A stretch of 8,397 nucleotides of DNA from Thermomicrobiales bacterium (lineage in GTDB: Bacteria > Chloroflexota > Limnocylindria > Limnocylindrales > CSP1-4), in NCBI GenBank assembly GCA_004525275.1, contig SPCO01000054.1, positions 1-8,397 on the forward strand, read 5' to 3'. Of the stretch, positions 1-6,876 are shown piece after piece; position 1 is the first letter of the stretch, and each line of letters opens with the position of its first letter. Made by a program: the position numbers and the translations under genes. The notes under the pieces are model-generated. The model was not told the origin of the DNA. It was given only the letters and a program-made list of their open reading frames with translations, and did no database searches.

Positions 1-1011
1 CTGACGAATCGTCGCGAGCAGAAGCTTGGGACGGACCCCCAGCAACGCGACACGGACGGCGACAGCTGGTCGGATGGCGCTGAAGAGAGCGTCGGCGTGG
101 ACCCGCGCGACGCGGCGAGCTTCCCGGCGCCACCGATCGACCCCGGACCAGGCGGCGTCCCGACATTGCCCGGCGCTCCGGATTGCTCGATCTTTCCGTC
201 CTCGAACGTCTGGAACACGCCGATCGACTGGCGGCCCGCAGCCGCGAGCTCGGCCACGATGATCGCCGCCATCGGACTCGACCGCGGTCTGCACATGGAC
301 TTCGGTTCGTATGCGGGCTACGGCATCCCGTACAACGTCGTGTCGTCGTCGACCGCCCGGTCGACGGTCAGGTTCGACTACGACGACGAGTCAGACCACG
401 TGGACTATCCGATCCCATGGAACCCCTTGATCGAGGGCGGTCCTGATTCAGCCGGCGACCGCCACGTCCTCCTGGTCGACAAGGACGCCTGCCGGCTGTA
501 CGAACTGTTCGACGCCCGGCAGATCTCCGGCGAGTGGCGAGCGGGCAGCGGCGCGACCTGGGACCTCGCCTCGAATGACCTCCGTCCGGCCGGCTGGACC
601 AGTGCCGACGCGGCCGGCCTTCCCATCCTGACCGGGCTCGTTCGATACGACGAAGTCTCGGTCGGAGTCATCGACCATGCCCTGCGGTTCACGACCAACC
701 ACACGCGGACGAGCTACATCTACCCGGCCCGTCATCAGGCCGGCGAGTCGAACTCCGCGTCCCTGCCGCCGATGGGCCTCCGGGTCCGACTCAAGGCCGG
801 GTTCGATACGAGCAGGCTGTCGCCAGATGCGTGGGTCATCGCCGAGGCACTGAAGCGGTACGGCATGATCCTCGCCGACAACGGATCCCCGTGGTATGTC
901 TCGGGGGTGAGCGACCCGCGTTTCGACGACGACGTGATGCATGAACTCGAGGTCATCACCGGCCGCGACCTCGAAGTGGTCGACACGACCGGGCTCGTCA
1001 ACGGCCCATAG
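1..1011 (+). CDS. Probable exported protein with calcium-binding TSP3-like repeats and a C-terminal domain of unknown function (5' end outside window)
   Basis: The reading frame is open from base 1 to the TAG at 1009-1011, so the start lies to the left. A GTG at 97 is an available start, but it would cut a motif in two. The first 42 residues of the fragment read as tandem thrombospondin type-3-like repeats: LGTDPQ, then DTDGDSWSDGAEE, then VGVDPRD. The acidic residues D17, D19, D21, D25 and E28 are spaced as in calcium-binding loops. A Pro-rich linker follows, then a domain of about 270 residues with stretches such as SNVWNTPID, DRHVLLVD, AGWTSADAAGLPILTGLVRYDE and ILADNGSPW. I recall similar proteins annotated as hypothetical in Actinomycetota and Chloroflexota, but I know no function for them. 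TSP3-type repeats usually occur in exported proteins; the signal peptide, if any, is outside the window. The next gene starts 69 bp downstream and is unrelated in function. Confidence 0.75.
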   Translation: MTNRREQKLGTDPQQRDTDGDSWSDGAEESVGVDPRDAASFPAPPIDPGPGGVPTLPGAPDCSIFPSSNVWNTPIDWRPAAASSATMIAAIGLDRGLHMDFGSYAGYGIPYNVVSSSTARSTVRFDYDDESDHVDYPIPWNPLIEGGPDSAGDRHVLLVDKDACRLYELFDARQISGEWRAGSGATWDLASNDLRPAGWTSADAAGLPILTGLVRYDEVSVGVIDHALRFTTNHTRTSYIYPARHQAGESNSASLPPMGLRVRLKAGFDTSRLSPDAWVIAEALKRYGMILADNGSPWYVSGVSDPRFDDDVMHELEVITGRDLEVVDTTGLVNGP

Positions 1012-1080
1012 GCGAGCGCTGGTTCGCGGGACCGCGTCGAGTCCCAGCAGGAGCGCCTCGGGACAGTCATCATTGCGCTC

Positions 1081-1872
1081 ATGAGCACTCTCACGCTGCC
1101 GCCCGTCCCGGGCATCGTCGATCTCCACCCGAGGCTCCAGGCGGGCGAAACGCTTTTCGGCGCCTTCGTTCAACTCGGGTCGCCCTTGGCCACGGAGATC
1201 GTGGCCCGAGCGGGGTTCGACTGGTTGATCATCGATCTTGAGCACGGCGCCGGGACCGAGACGGATCTGCTCTCGAACCTGCATGCCGTGTCGGCGACAC
1301 CGACAGCCGCGCTGGTCCGTCCGCCATCGGGCGAACGCCTGCGCATCGGCCGAGCCTTGGATCTTGGCGCGCACGGGATCATGGTTCCTCGGGTCGACCT
1401 CCCGGCGCAGGCCATGGAGGCCGTCTCATTCATGCGCTACCCGCCGGATGGGACCCGCGGCCTGGCCCTCTCGACTCGCGGCGCGGGCCTCACGGAACTT
1501 GGCCACACCGAGATCCAGGCCATCGGGCGACGCCTGCTCGGGATCATCCAGATCGAATCGGTCAGCGCCGTCGAGCATGTCGAGGAGATCGCGGCCATCG
1601 ACGGCGTGGACGTCCTGTTCGTCGGCCCGACCGATCTGTCGCACAGTCTCGGGATCCCCGGCCAACTCGATCACCCGGACTACCTGGGCGCACTCAAGCG
1701 CGTCGTCGCGGCGGCAGATTCCATGGGCAAGGTGGCCGGGATCCTATTGCGCGACGGATCAGCCCTGGCGGGTCATCGGGCCCTCGGCTTCCGCTTCATC
1801 GGGCTCGGATCAGACATCGCGTACATCGCCGACGTTTCGCGGGCGCTCGCTCGCGAGGCTCTGGGAGTCTGA
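1081..1872 (+). CDS. HpcH/HpaI aldolase/citrate lyase family protein (class II 2-keto-3-deoxy-sugar-acid type aldolase)
   Basis: This 263-residue cytosolic protein fits the HpaI/RhmA branch, whose members reversibly cleave 2-keto-3-deoxy acids to pyruvate plus an aldehyde using a divalent metal. Family landmarks are in order: IIDLEHG with the catalytic His at H55, the pyruvate-binding Arg of VRPP at R80, GIMVPRV at 99-105, RYPPDGTRG at 119-127, the metal ligand Glu of IQIES at E159, and the metal ligand Asp of GPTDLS at D185. Length and residue spacing are normal for the family, so the enzyme should be active. The exact substrate (4-hydroxy-2-oxoheptanedioate, 2-keto-3-deoxy-L-rhamnonate or other) cannot be told from sequence. 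The ATG at 1081 is the only standard start after the previous stop. The nearest AGGAG (1049-1053) is too far away to be a typical ribosome binding site, so initiation is unclear. The last 63 bp overlap the transporter gene on the opposite strand. Confidence 0.9.
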   Translation: MSTLTLPPVPGIVDLHPRLQAGETLFGAFVQLGSPLATEIVARAGFDWLIIDLEHGAGTETDLLSNLHAVSATPTAALVRPPSGERLRIGRALDLGAHGIMVPRVDLPAQAMEAVSFMRYPPDGTRGLALSTRGAGLTELGHTEIQAIGRRLLGIIQIESVSAVEHVEEIAAIDGVDVLFVGPTDLSHSLGIPGQLDHPDYLGALKRVVAAADSMGKVAGILLRDGSALAGHRALGFRFIGLGSDIAYIADVSRALAREALGV

Positions 1873-2871
1873 CTCGGCTTCTTCGACGGGCACTTCGGCG
1901 TCGAGTGGCATCGCGGGCTCCGGGGCCCCGCGCTGGCGACGACCCGTCTGTGCGATCACGACGCTGATCACGATGAGCGCTGCCCCGACGAGCTGGATCG
2001 GTTCGAGGCGCTGACCAAGGAAGATCCAGGCCAGGGCCACGATGGTCAAAGGTTCGATCGTGCTCAGAAGTGCGGCCTGCGCGGCGCCGATGCGGCGTGT
2101 TCCGGCATAGAACGTCTGGATGGCCAGGAACGAGGCGAGGAATCCGATGGCCATGAGGGCCGGCCAGGCCGCGGTGGGCACGTCAACAGGGTTGACGGAG
2201 CCACCGGTCAGCAGCGTCATGATCCAAAAGGCGACCGCCGTGGACGTGATCATGATCGCGGTCGTTGCTGCCGCGTCACTGTTCGAGGACGACTCGCCCG
2301 CGGCCTCGTGCCCAAGCCGATCGCGACGCTCGCCGGATAAACGAGCGGAGGCCAGGATCCAGATCGAGAAGATGACCGACGCCGCCATGATCAGGAGGAG
2401 TCCACTGATCGGGGGCGCTGAGCTCAGATCGATGCCGCCAAGCGCCAGAATGACACCCGTGAGTGCGAGCGCGACGGACGCCCAGGGACCTCGCCCCGAA
2501 AGGCGGGTCGCAAACCGGATGGAGAGCACGGCGACGATAACGGGGTAGGTGTAGACCAGCACGCCGGCGAGAGCCGCGGGCACCGTCTCGAGGGCCGCAT
2601 AGTAGGTCGCGGCATTGCCGATGAACAACACGCCCAGGGCGACCGTCACGATCACCTGCCGCCGGTTCAGCGCGCGGATCGAGGCTCGTCGACGGGACGA
2701 CGTGGCGACCCACATCCAGGCCAGACCGGCTCCGATCAGGAACCGCCAGGTGAGCAGGCCCAGCCAGCCCATCCCAGTGTCGTACACCGGTCGAGCCAGG
2801 ATGGACGCCGACCCGAAACCGATGGCAGAGACGATGACCAGCCCGACGCCAAGGACTCGAGGTCGATCCAT
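1810..2871 (-). CDS. EamA/DMT-superfamily transporter, ten transmembrane helices
   Basis: This is a 353-residue inner-membrane permease of the drug/metabolite transporter superfamily. Ten hydrophobic segments are visible at about 6-26, 38-55, 72-93, 98-119, 129-147, 155-175, 204-223, 234-255, 264-285 and 291-308. They form the usual two EamA halves, with typical sequences such as LETVPAALAGVLVYTYPVIVAVLS in the first half and AAQAALLSTIEPLTIVALAWIFLGQRL in the second. Members export amino acids, metabolites or drugs; the substrate cannot be assigned. Two parts are longer than usual: a charged, Ser/Ala-rich loop at about 177-203 between the halves, and an acidic cytoplasmic tail at 310-353. 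The final 20 codons and stop lie antisense to the aldolase gene. I chose the ATG at 2871 over a TTG at 2973, which would add 34 non-membrane residues and run into the divergent gene. There is no Shine-Dalgarno sequence, but a TANNNT hexamer ends 8 nt upstream, so the mRNA may be leaderless. Confidence 0.9.
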   Translation of the reverse strand: MDRPRVLGVGLVIVSAIGFGSASILARPVYDTGMGWLGLLTWRFLIGAGLAWMWVATSSRRRASIRALNRRQVIVTVALGVLFIGNAATYYAALETVPAALAGVLVYTYPVIVAVLSIRFATRLSGRGPWASVALALTGVILALGGIDLSSAPPISGLLLIMAASVIFSIWILASARLSGERRDRLGHEAAGESSSNSDAAATTAIMITSTAVAFWIMTLLTGGSVNPVDVPTAAWPALMAIGFLASFLAIQTFYAGTRRIGAAQAALLSTIEPLTIVALAWIFLGQRLEPIQLVGAALIVISVVIAQTGRRQRGAPEPAMPLDAEVPVEEAESDSQSLASERPRNVGDVRDV

Positions 2872-2878
2872 CCACGGG

Positions 2879-2884
2879 AGGCTA
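2879..2884 (-). promoter_or_regulatory. Possible -10 element (TAGCCT, read on the minus strand) for the EamA gene
   Basis: On the minus strand, TAGCCT fits the TANNNT pattern of a -10 hexamer, and its last T is 8 nt before the ATG at 2871. Transcription would then begin at or next to the start codon, which agrees with the lack of a ribosome binding site. No -35 box is recognisable. This is inferred from position and pattern only. Confidence 0.35.
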
Positions 2885-2937
2885 GCAGCCCAGGCGGTCC
2901 GTCGACGGCCGGACCCTCCCTTCGGGCGATGAACGAC

Positions 2938-2943
2938 TACACT
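2938..2943 (+). promoter_or_regulatory. Possible -10 element (TACACT) for the CBS-korAB operon, leaderless arrangement
   Basis: TACACT fits TANNNT and ends 8 nt before the GTG at 2951, so the transcript would start at or next to the start codon. No GGAGG-like sequence precedes this GTG, unlike the internal genes of the operon. No -35 box is visible 16-18 nt upstream. The hexamer overlaps the inverted repeat at 2940-2953. Confidence 0.4.
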
Positions 2944-2953
2944 TGGGCAAGTG
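2940..2953. repeat. Perfect inverted repeat CACTTG-GG-CAAGTG across the operon start codon
   Basis: Two exact 6-bp arms are separated by 2 bp. The left arm overlaps the putative -10 and the right arm includes the GTG start at 2951-2953. As DNA it has the form of a small operator. As RNA a 2-nt loop is too tight, so a binding site is the better guess. A second palindrome, CCGTCGACGG, lies at 2899-2908 inside a 6-bp stem GGTCCG/CGGACC (2896-2901 and 2910-2915). Function is unproven. Confidence 0.35.
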
Positions 2954-3451
2954 ACAGACCTCACCGAATCCAATGTTCAGGACCGGATCCCGTCGATCAC
3001 CGGCGAGCGGCTCCGGGTCCTAACCCGGTGGCCGCCAGTGACGGTCACACCCGGTACGTCATTGGCAGCCTGCCTGGACGCCATCCAGCAGACCGGCACC
3101 GGAAACTCGGTGTTCGTCTGCGAGTCGGATGGGCGCCTCGTCGGTGTCCTGACCGAACGCGACGTATTCGGCCAACTGGTCGGCGGCGATGTGGACCTCG
3201 CGGAGCCGGTCGAGCGCCTGATGACGCTCGACCCGAACACGCTCGATCTCGACCAGACGATCCAGGACGTCATCGTCCTGATGCAGACCGGTCGCTACCG
3301 AAACGTCCCGATCGTCGATGCCGACCAGGTGCTCGTCGGGGTCGTCCGTCAGTCAGACGTGATCAGATACCTCGCTGAATCGTTCCCGGAAGAGCTGCTC
3401 AACCTGCCGCCTCGACCGAACCAGACGATCGAGGAGTCGGAGGGCGCGTGA
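2951..3451 (+). CDS. CBS-domain pair protein, first gene of the korAB operon
   Basis: This 166-residue cytosolic protein consists almost entirely of two CBS repeats (a Bateman module). The first spans about residues 22-78, with GVLTERD ending in D71. The second spans about 88-142, with GVVRQSD ending in D136. These Asp residues sit where CBS modules contact the ribose of bound adenine nucleotides. CBS pairs usually bind AMP, ADP, ATP, S-adenosylmethionine or NAD(H) and regulate a partner protein. No catalytic or DNA-binding domain is present. A short tail (LNLPPRPNQTIEESEGA) follows. The GTG start at 2951 gives a clean N-terminus and is preceded by a likely -10 rather than a ribosome binding site. 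The stop overlaps the korA start as GTGA at 3448-3451, so the two are probably co-translated, and KorA/KorB is the obvious candidate target. That target is inference from position. Confidence 0.88.
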   Translation: MTDLTESNVQDRIPSITGERLRVLTRWPPVTVTPGTSLAACLDAIQQTGTGNSVFVCESDGRLVGVLTERDVFGQLVGGDVDLAEPVERLMTLDPNTLDLDQTIQDVIVLMQTGRYRNVPIVDADQVLVGVVRQSDVIRYLAESFPEELLNLPPRPNQTIEESEGA

Positions 3452-5304
3452 CAGCGACCAAGGACCTTGAGCCTGACGTCCAGGAGCTAGAGCGGGTCAC
3501 CATCCGATTCGCCGGCGATTCGGGCGACGGGATGCAGTTGACCGGGACCCAGTTCACCCGAACGGCCGCGGTCTTCGGGAACGACATCAGCACGCTTCCG
3601 GATTTTCCGGCGGAGATCCGCGCGCCGGCCGGCTCATTGCCCGGCGTATCGGGCTTCCAGATCAGCTTCTCCTCGTCGACGATCCATACCCCGGGCGACC
3701 AGCCCGATGTCCTGGTGGCGATGAATCCGGCCGCCCTCAAGACGAATGTCGGCGACCTGCCGGCGGGCGGCGCGCTCATCGTCAACAAGGACGCATTCAC
3801 TCAACAAAACCTCAACAAGGCGGCCTACACCAGCAACCCCCTGACCGACGGTTCACTCAAGGACTTCGCGCTCTTCGAGGTCCCGATCTCGACGCTCAAC
3901 GAGCGGTCGCTGGACGGTCTCGACATGACCAGCAAGCAGAAGGATCTGACCAAGAACTTCTTCGCCCTCGGTCTCATGTTCTGGCTGTACGAGCGGAGCA
4001 TGGAGCCGACCATCCAGTGGGTGAACACGAAGTTCGGGGCTCGGCCGGTCGTCGCCGAGGCGAACAAGCGCGCGCTGCGGGCCGGCTATGCATTCGGAGA
4101 GACGACCGAAGCGTTCCACACGCACTATCGGGTCAGGCCGGCCAAGCTGGAGCCCGGGACATACCGCAACATCACTGGCAATGAGGCCACCGCACTCGGG
4201 TTCCTGACGGCCTCCCGGCTCGCCGACCGCGAGCTCTTCTACGGCAGCTATCCGATCACCCCGGCCTCTGAGATCCTGCACCAGCTGTCGGGCTACAAGA
4301 CGTTCGGTGTCAAGACCTTCCAGGCCGAGGACGAGATCGCCGCGATCGGGGCGGCCATTGGTGCGAGTTATGGCGGTGCGTTGGCGCTGACGGCATCGTC
4401 TGGACCGGGTATCGCCCTGAAGACCGAGGCGATGGGTCTCGCGGTGATGGTCGAGCTGCCGCTCGTCGTCGTCGATGTCCAGCGCGCGGGTCCATCGACC
4501 GGGATGCCGACCAAGAACGAGCAGGCAGATCTCCTGCAGGTCATGTTCGGACGCAACTCGGACTCGCCTCTGCCCGTCGTCGCGCCGGCGACGCCGGGCG
4601 AATGCTTCGATCTGGCCATCGAGGCCTGCCGCCTCGCTCTCAAGTACATGACCCCGGTCGTCTACCTGTCAGACGCGTTCCTGGCCACAGGGTCTGAACC
4701 CTGGAGGATCCCGGCGACGGCGGACATGCCGCGAATCGGCGTAAAGAATGCGTCTGACCCGACGACATTCCGACCGTACGAGCGCGACCCGGAGACGCTC
4801 GCCCGACCGTGGGCCGTGCCGGGTACGGCGGGACTTGAGCATCGCATCGGCGGACTCGAGAAGGCCGATGTCACCGGCAACGTCTCCTACGATCCGGACA
4901 ACCATCACCAGATGCAGCTCTACCGGCAGGCCAAGGTCGCCGGCATTGCCAGGGATATCCCACCGCTCGAGGTCTTCGGGCCGGAGCGTGGCGACCTACT
5001 CATCCTTGGCTGGGGTTCGACCTTTGGCGCGATCCGGTCGGCCGCCGAACTTCTCGCTGCAGACGGCGCCGCTGTGGCACATGCCCATATGCGTCACCTG
5101 AATCCATTCCCGGCCAACACGGAGGCGGTCCTGCGGAGCTATCGGCGGGTCCTGATCCCGGAGGTCAACCTGGGACAGCTGCTGATGCTCGTCCGGGCCC
5201 GCTACCTGATCGACGCAGTCGGCTATGACAAGGTCCGCGGGAAGCCTTTCCGCATCGGTGAGATCGTCGACGAAGCCCGCCGCCTCCTGGCACAGGACGC
5301 TTGA
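3448..5304 (+). CDS. korA: 2-oxoacid:ferredoxin oxidoreductase, fused gamma-alpha subunit (probable 2-oxoglutarate:ferredoxin oxidoreductase KorA)
   Basis: This 618-residue subunit partners KorB to interconvert 2-oxoglutarate plus CoA with succinyl-CoA, CO2 and reduced ferredoxin. The N-terminal gamma domain (about 14-195) has FAGDSGDGMQLTG at 21-33 and the FPAEIRAPAG segment. The alpha (pyrimidine-binding) domain begins near YGSYPITPASEI at 265-276 and continues with QAEDEIAAIGAA, SSGPGIALKTEAMGL and QRAGPSTGMPTKNEQADL. The C-terminus has IPEVNLGQLLMLVRARYL. The fused gamma-alpha form with a separate beta subunit matches mycobacterial KorAB, and the length is close to that family. No ferredoxin (delta) domain is present. 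Substrate choice for 2-oxoglutarate rests on overall resemblance; a branched-chain or broad 2-oxoacid specificity is possible. The GTG start overlaps the preceding CBS gene's stop, with GGAGGG at 3439-3444. korB follows after one base. Confidence 0.93.
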   Translation: MTATKDLEPDVQELERVTIRFAGDSGDGMQLTGTQFTRTAAVFGNDISTLPDFPAEIRAPAGSLPGVSGFQISFSSSTIHTPGDQPDVLVAMNPAALKTNVGDLPAGGALIVNKDAFTQQNLNKAAYTSNPLTDGSLKDFALFEVPISTLNERSLDGLDMTSKQKDLTKNFFALGLMFWLYERSMEPTIQWVNTKFGARPVVAEANKRALRAGYAFGETTEAFHTHYRVRPAKLEPGTYRNITGNEATALGFLTASRLADRELFYGSYPITPASEILHQLSGYKTFGVKTFQAEDEIAAIGAAIGASYGGALALTASSGPGIALKTEAMGLAVMVELPLVVVDVQRAGPSTGMPTKNEQADLLQVMFGRNSDSPLPVVAPATPGECFDLAIEACRLALKYMTPVVYLSDAFLATGSEPWRIPATADMPRIGVKNASDPTTFRPYERDPETLARPWAVPGTAGLEHRIGGLEKADVTGNVSYDPDNHHQMQLYRQAKVAGIARDIPPLEVFGPERGDLLILGWGSTFGAIRSAAELLAADGAAVAHAHMRHLNPFPANTEAVLRSYRRVLIPEVNLGQLLMLVRARYLIDAVGYDKVRGKPFRIGEIVDEARRLLAQDA

Positions 5305-5305
5305 T

Positions 5306-6349
5306 ATGACCGACGCGCTGCTGAGTCCGGAGAACGCGGCGACGATCCAGCTGACCCGCAAGGATTTCGTATCCGACCAGGAGGTCCGCTGGTGTCCGGG
5401 TTGCGGTGATTACTCGATCCTCGCCCAGACCCAGAAGGCGATGCCCGACTTCGGCTACAAGAAGGAGGACATCGTGTTCATCTCCGGGATCGGCTGTTCC
5501 GGCCGGCTCCCGTACTACATGAACACCTACGGCTTCCATACGATCCATGGACGCGCTCCGACCCTGGCGACCGGGCTCAAGGCAGCCCGACCGGATCTTA
5601 TGGTCTGGGTGATCACCGGTGACGGCGACGCGCTCTCGATCGGCGGCAATCACGTCATTCATTCGATGCGCCGGAACGTCGATATCAATCTGATCATGTT
5701 CAATAACCGGATCTATGGCCTGACCAAGGGTCAGGCATCGCCGACCTCGGAGTTCGGCAAGCGCACGAAGTCGACGCCGTTGGGGTCGGTGGATACCCCG
5801 ATCATCCCACTGACCATCGCGCTCGCAGCGGAGGCATCGTTCGTGGCCCGGTCGGTCGATACGCATACGGAGCACCTGCAGGAAACCCTCGAGCGAGCCG
5901 GTCGGCACAAGGGGTCCTCATTCGTCGAGGTCCTCCAGAACTGCAACATCTTCAACGACGGCGCCTGGCGCGACTTCACCGACCGCGAGGTTCGAGAGGA
6001 CCGGATGCTCATCCTCGAACACGGCAAGCCGATGATCTTCGGCAAGGATCGCGACAAGGGGATCCGTCTCTCTGGCCTCCAGCCGGAGATCGTGACGATC
6101 GGCGAGGGCGGTATCTCGGAGACGGACCTGCTGATCCACGACGAGCATGCCGAAGAACCCCATCTCGCCCTGATGCTGTCGCGGATGTTCTGGCCAGCAT
6201 TCCCGGTCCCGGTGGGCGTGCTGCGCTCCGTGGATCGGCCTACGCATGACCAATTGATCGATGAGCAGATCGCCGGTGCGATCGCGAAACTCGGCGCAGG
6301 CGACCTCGACGACGTGCTCAACGGCGGCGAAACCTGGACGGTCGAGTAG
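5306..6349 (+). CDS. korB: 2-oxoacid:ferredoxin oxidoreductase, beta subunit (TPP and [4Fe-4S] binding; KorB)
   Basis: This 347-residue beta subunit carries thiamine pyrophosphate and an iron-sulfur cluster. Four Cys are placed like the cluster ligands of structurally known beta subunits: C30 and C33 in RWCPGCGDYSIL, C64 in GIGCSGR, and C213 in LQNCNIFND. The TPP/Mg motif begins with GDGD (D106, D108) and ends with NN at 133-134, followed by RIYGLTKGQASPTS. HTIHGRAPTLATGLK is also typical. A C-terminal extension after about residue 220 resembles that of other KorB proteins. I chose the ATG at 5306: it has AGGA at 5294-5297 and leaves only one base after the korA stop. An upstream in-frame ATG at 5225 would give an 81-bp overlap and an atypical leader. 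The product acts with KorA in the cytosol and passes electrons to a ferredoxin encoded outside the window. Confidence 0.95.
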   Translation: MTDALLSPENAATIQLTRKDFVSDQEVRWCPGCGDYSILAQTQKAMPDFGYKKEDIVFISGIGCSGRLPYYMNTYGFHTIHGRAPTLATGLKAARPDLMVWVITGDGDALSIGGNHVIHSMRRNVDINLIMFNNRIYGLTKGQASPTSEFGKRTKSTPLGSVDTPIIPLTIALAAEASFVARSVDTHTEHLQETLERAGRHKGSSFVEVLQNCNIFNDGAWRDFTDREVREDRMLILEHGKPMIFGKDRDKGIRLSGLQPEIVTIGEGGISETDLLIHDEHAEEPHLALMLSRMFWPAFPVPVGVLRSVDRPTHDQLIDEQIAGAIAKLGAGDLDDVLNGGETWTVE

Positions 6350-6359
6350 CGTTTCAATC

Positions 6360-6365
6360 GGAGGG
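6360..6365 (+). promoter_or_regulatory. Ribosome binding site GGAGGG for the zinc-ribbon CBS gene
   Basis: GGAGGG lies 10 nt before the ATG at 6376, in the 26-bp gap after korB. The gap holds no terminator-like hairpin, so transcription probably continues from korB. Confidence 0.6.
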
Positions 6366-6375
6366 CCCAAAACGG

Positions 6376-6876
6376 ATGCATTGTCCGGTGTGCGGATCAG
6401 AGAACCTGACGGGCGCGGAGGTCTGTGACAACTGCGGCGCGGATCTTGGCGGTCATGACCTGCCTGAGCAGGCGTCTTCCTTTCATGGTCGGCTCCTGGG
6501 CGAACATCTCGAAGACCTCGTAGCCCCGGCGCCGATCGAGGTTGGTCCCGATGTCACCCTTGACGTCGCGATCGCAACGATGCACGCCTCCGAGACAGAT
6601 TGCCTTCTCGTCGTCGCAGACGGTCGCTTGGTCGGCATCTTCACCGACCGCGACGCGGTCGTAAAGGCGGCCGGAAAGCGCCTGGACGGACTCCTCGTTG
6701 GTGACTTCATGACTCCCGATCCGGTCGTCCTCCAACATGATGATCCGATCGCGATCGCGATCCACAAGATGGCGGTCGGTGGTTTCCGGCACATCCCGAT
6801 CGTCGAGAACGATCGACCGACAGGCGTGGTCACGGCACGCGACGTCTTCCGCCACCTGGCGGAGGCGTTGGACTGA
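6376..6876 (+). CDS. Zinc-ribbon plus CBS-domain pair protein
   Basis: This 166-residue protein starts with a zinc ribbon (C3, C6, C17 and C20 in CPVCGS and CDNCGA), then a linker of about 25 residues, then two CBS repeats. The first repeat is about 46-98 with GIFTDRD ending in D93, and the second about 107-162 with GVVTARD ending in D156. Both Asp are at the nucleotide-ribose contact position. It is exactly as long as the CBS protein ahead of korA, but the layout differs: a metal-binding N-terminus here, a tail there. The ribbon could mediate protein or nucleic-acid contact; the CBS pair should sense an adenine nucleotide. Its position after korB, in the same direction with a 26-bp gap, suggests a shared transcript and a possible regulatory role toward KorAB. 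It has no catalytic domain. The ATG is supported by GGAGGG at 6360-6365. Confidence 0.88.
   Translation: MHCPVCGSENLTGAEVCDNCGADLGGHDLPEQASSFHGRLLGEHLEDLVAPAPIEVGPDVTLDVAIATMHASETDCLLVVADGRLVGIFTDRDAVVKAAGKRLDGLLVGDFMTPDPVVLQHDDPIAIAIHKMAVGGFRHIPIVENDRPTGVVTARDVFRHLAEALD
6861..6865 (+). promoter_or_regulatory. Ribosome binding site GGAGG pointing to a CTG start at 6873
   Basis: GGAGG is inside the end of the zinc-ribbon CBS gene, 7 nt before CTG at 6873. The alternative TTG at 6894 has no such sequence upstream. This site decides the start chosen for the receiver-like gene. Confidence 0.6.

Noticed and set aside
1028..1045. Hairpin GGGAC-N8-GTCCC after the first gene, considered as a terminator
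   Set aside because: The stem is only 5 bp and no T-run follows; such short repeats are common at this GC content.
448..1374. 308-codon open frame on the minus strand
   Set aside because: It lies opposite two well-supported genes, is rich in Arg, Gly and Asp, and shows no recognisable motif; such frames are expected opposite GC-rich genes.
1238..2014. 258-codon plus-strand frame overlapping the aldolase
   Set aside because: It is dominated by Ser and Arg, a shifted-frame artefact of the aldolase gene, and crosses into the transporter on the other strand.
2872..2973. TTG start at 2973 for the EamA transporter
   Set aside because: It adds 34 Arg/Ser-rich residues before the first helix and would overlap the divergent CBS gene; the ATG at 2871 gives a normal N-terminus.
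5225..5305. Upstream ATG at 5225 for korB
   Set aside because: It would overlap korA by about 80 bp and add 27 low-complexity residues; the ATG at 5306 has AGGA at good spacing and directly follows the korA stop.
5165..5908. 247-codon minus-strand frame opposite korA/korB
   Set aside because: It is antisense to clear catalytic motifs of KorB and is Arg/Gly-rich with no family signature.
6742..6762. GATCGC-type repeat considered as a simple tandem repeat or origin-like element
   Set aside because: It encodes DPIAIAI in the second CBS repeat and keeps the frame. It is reported only as part of the GATC excess.
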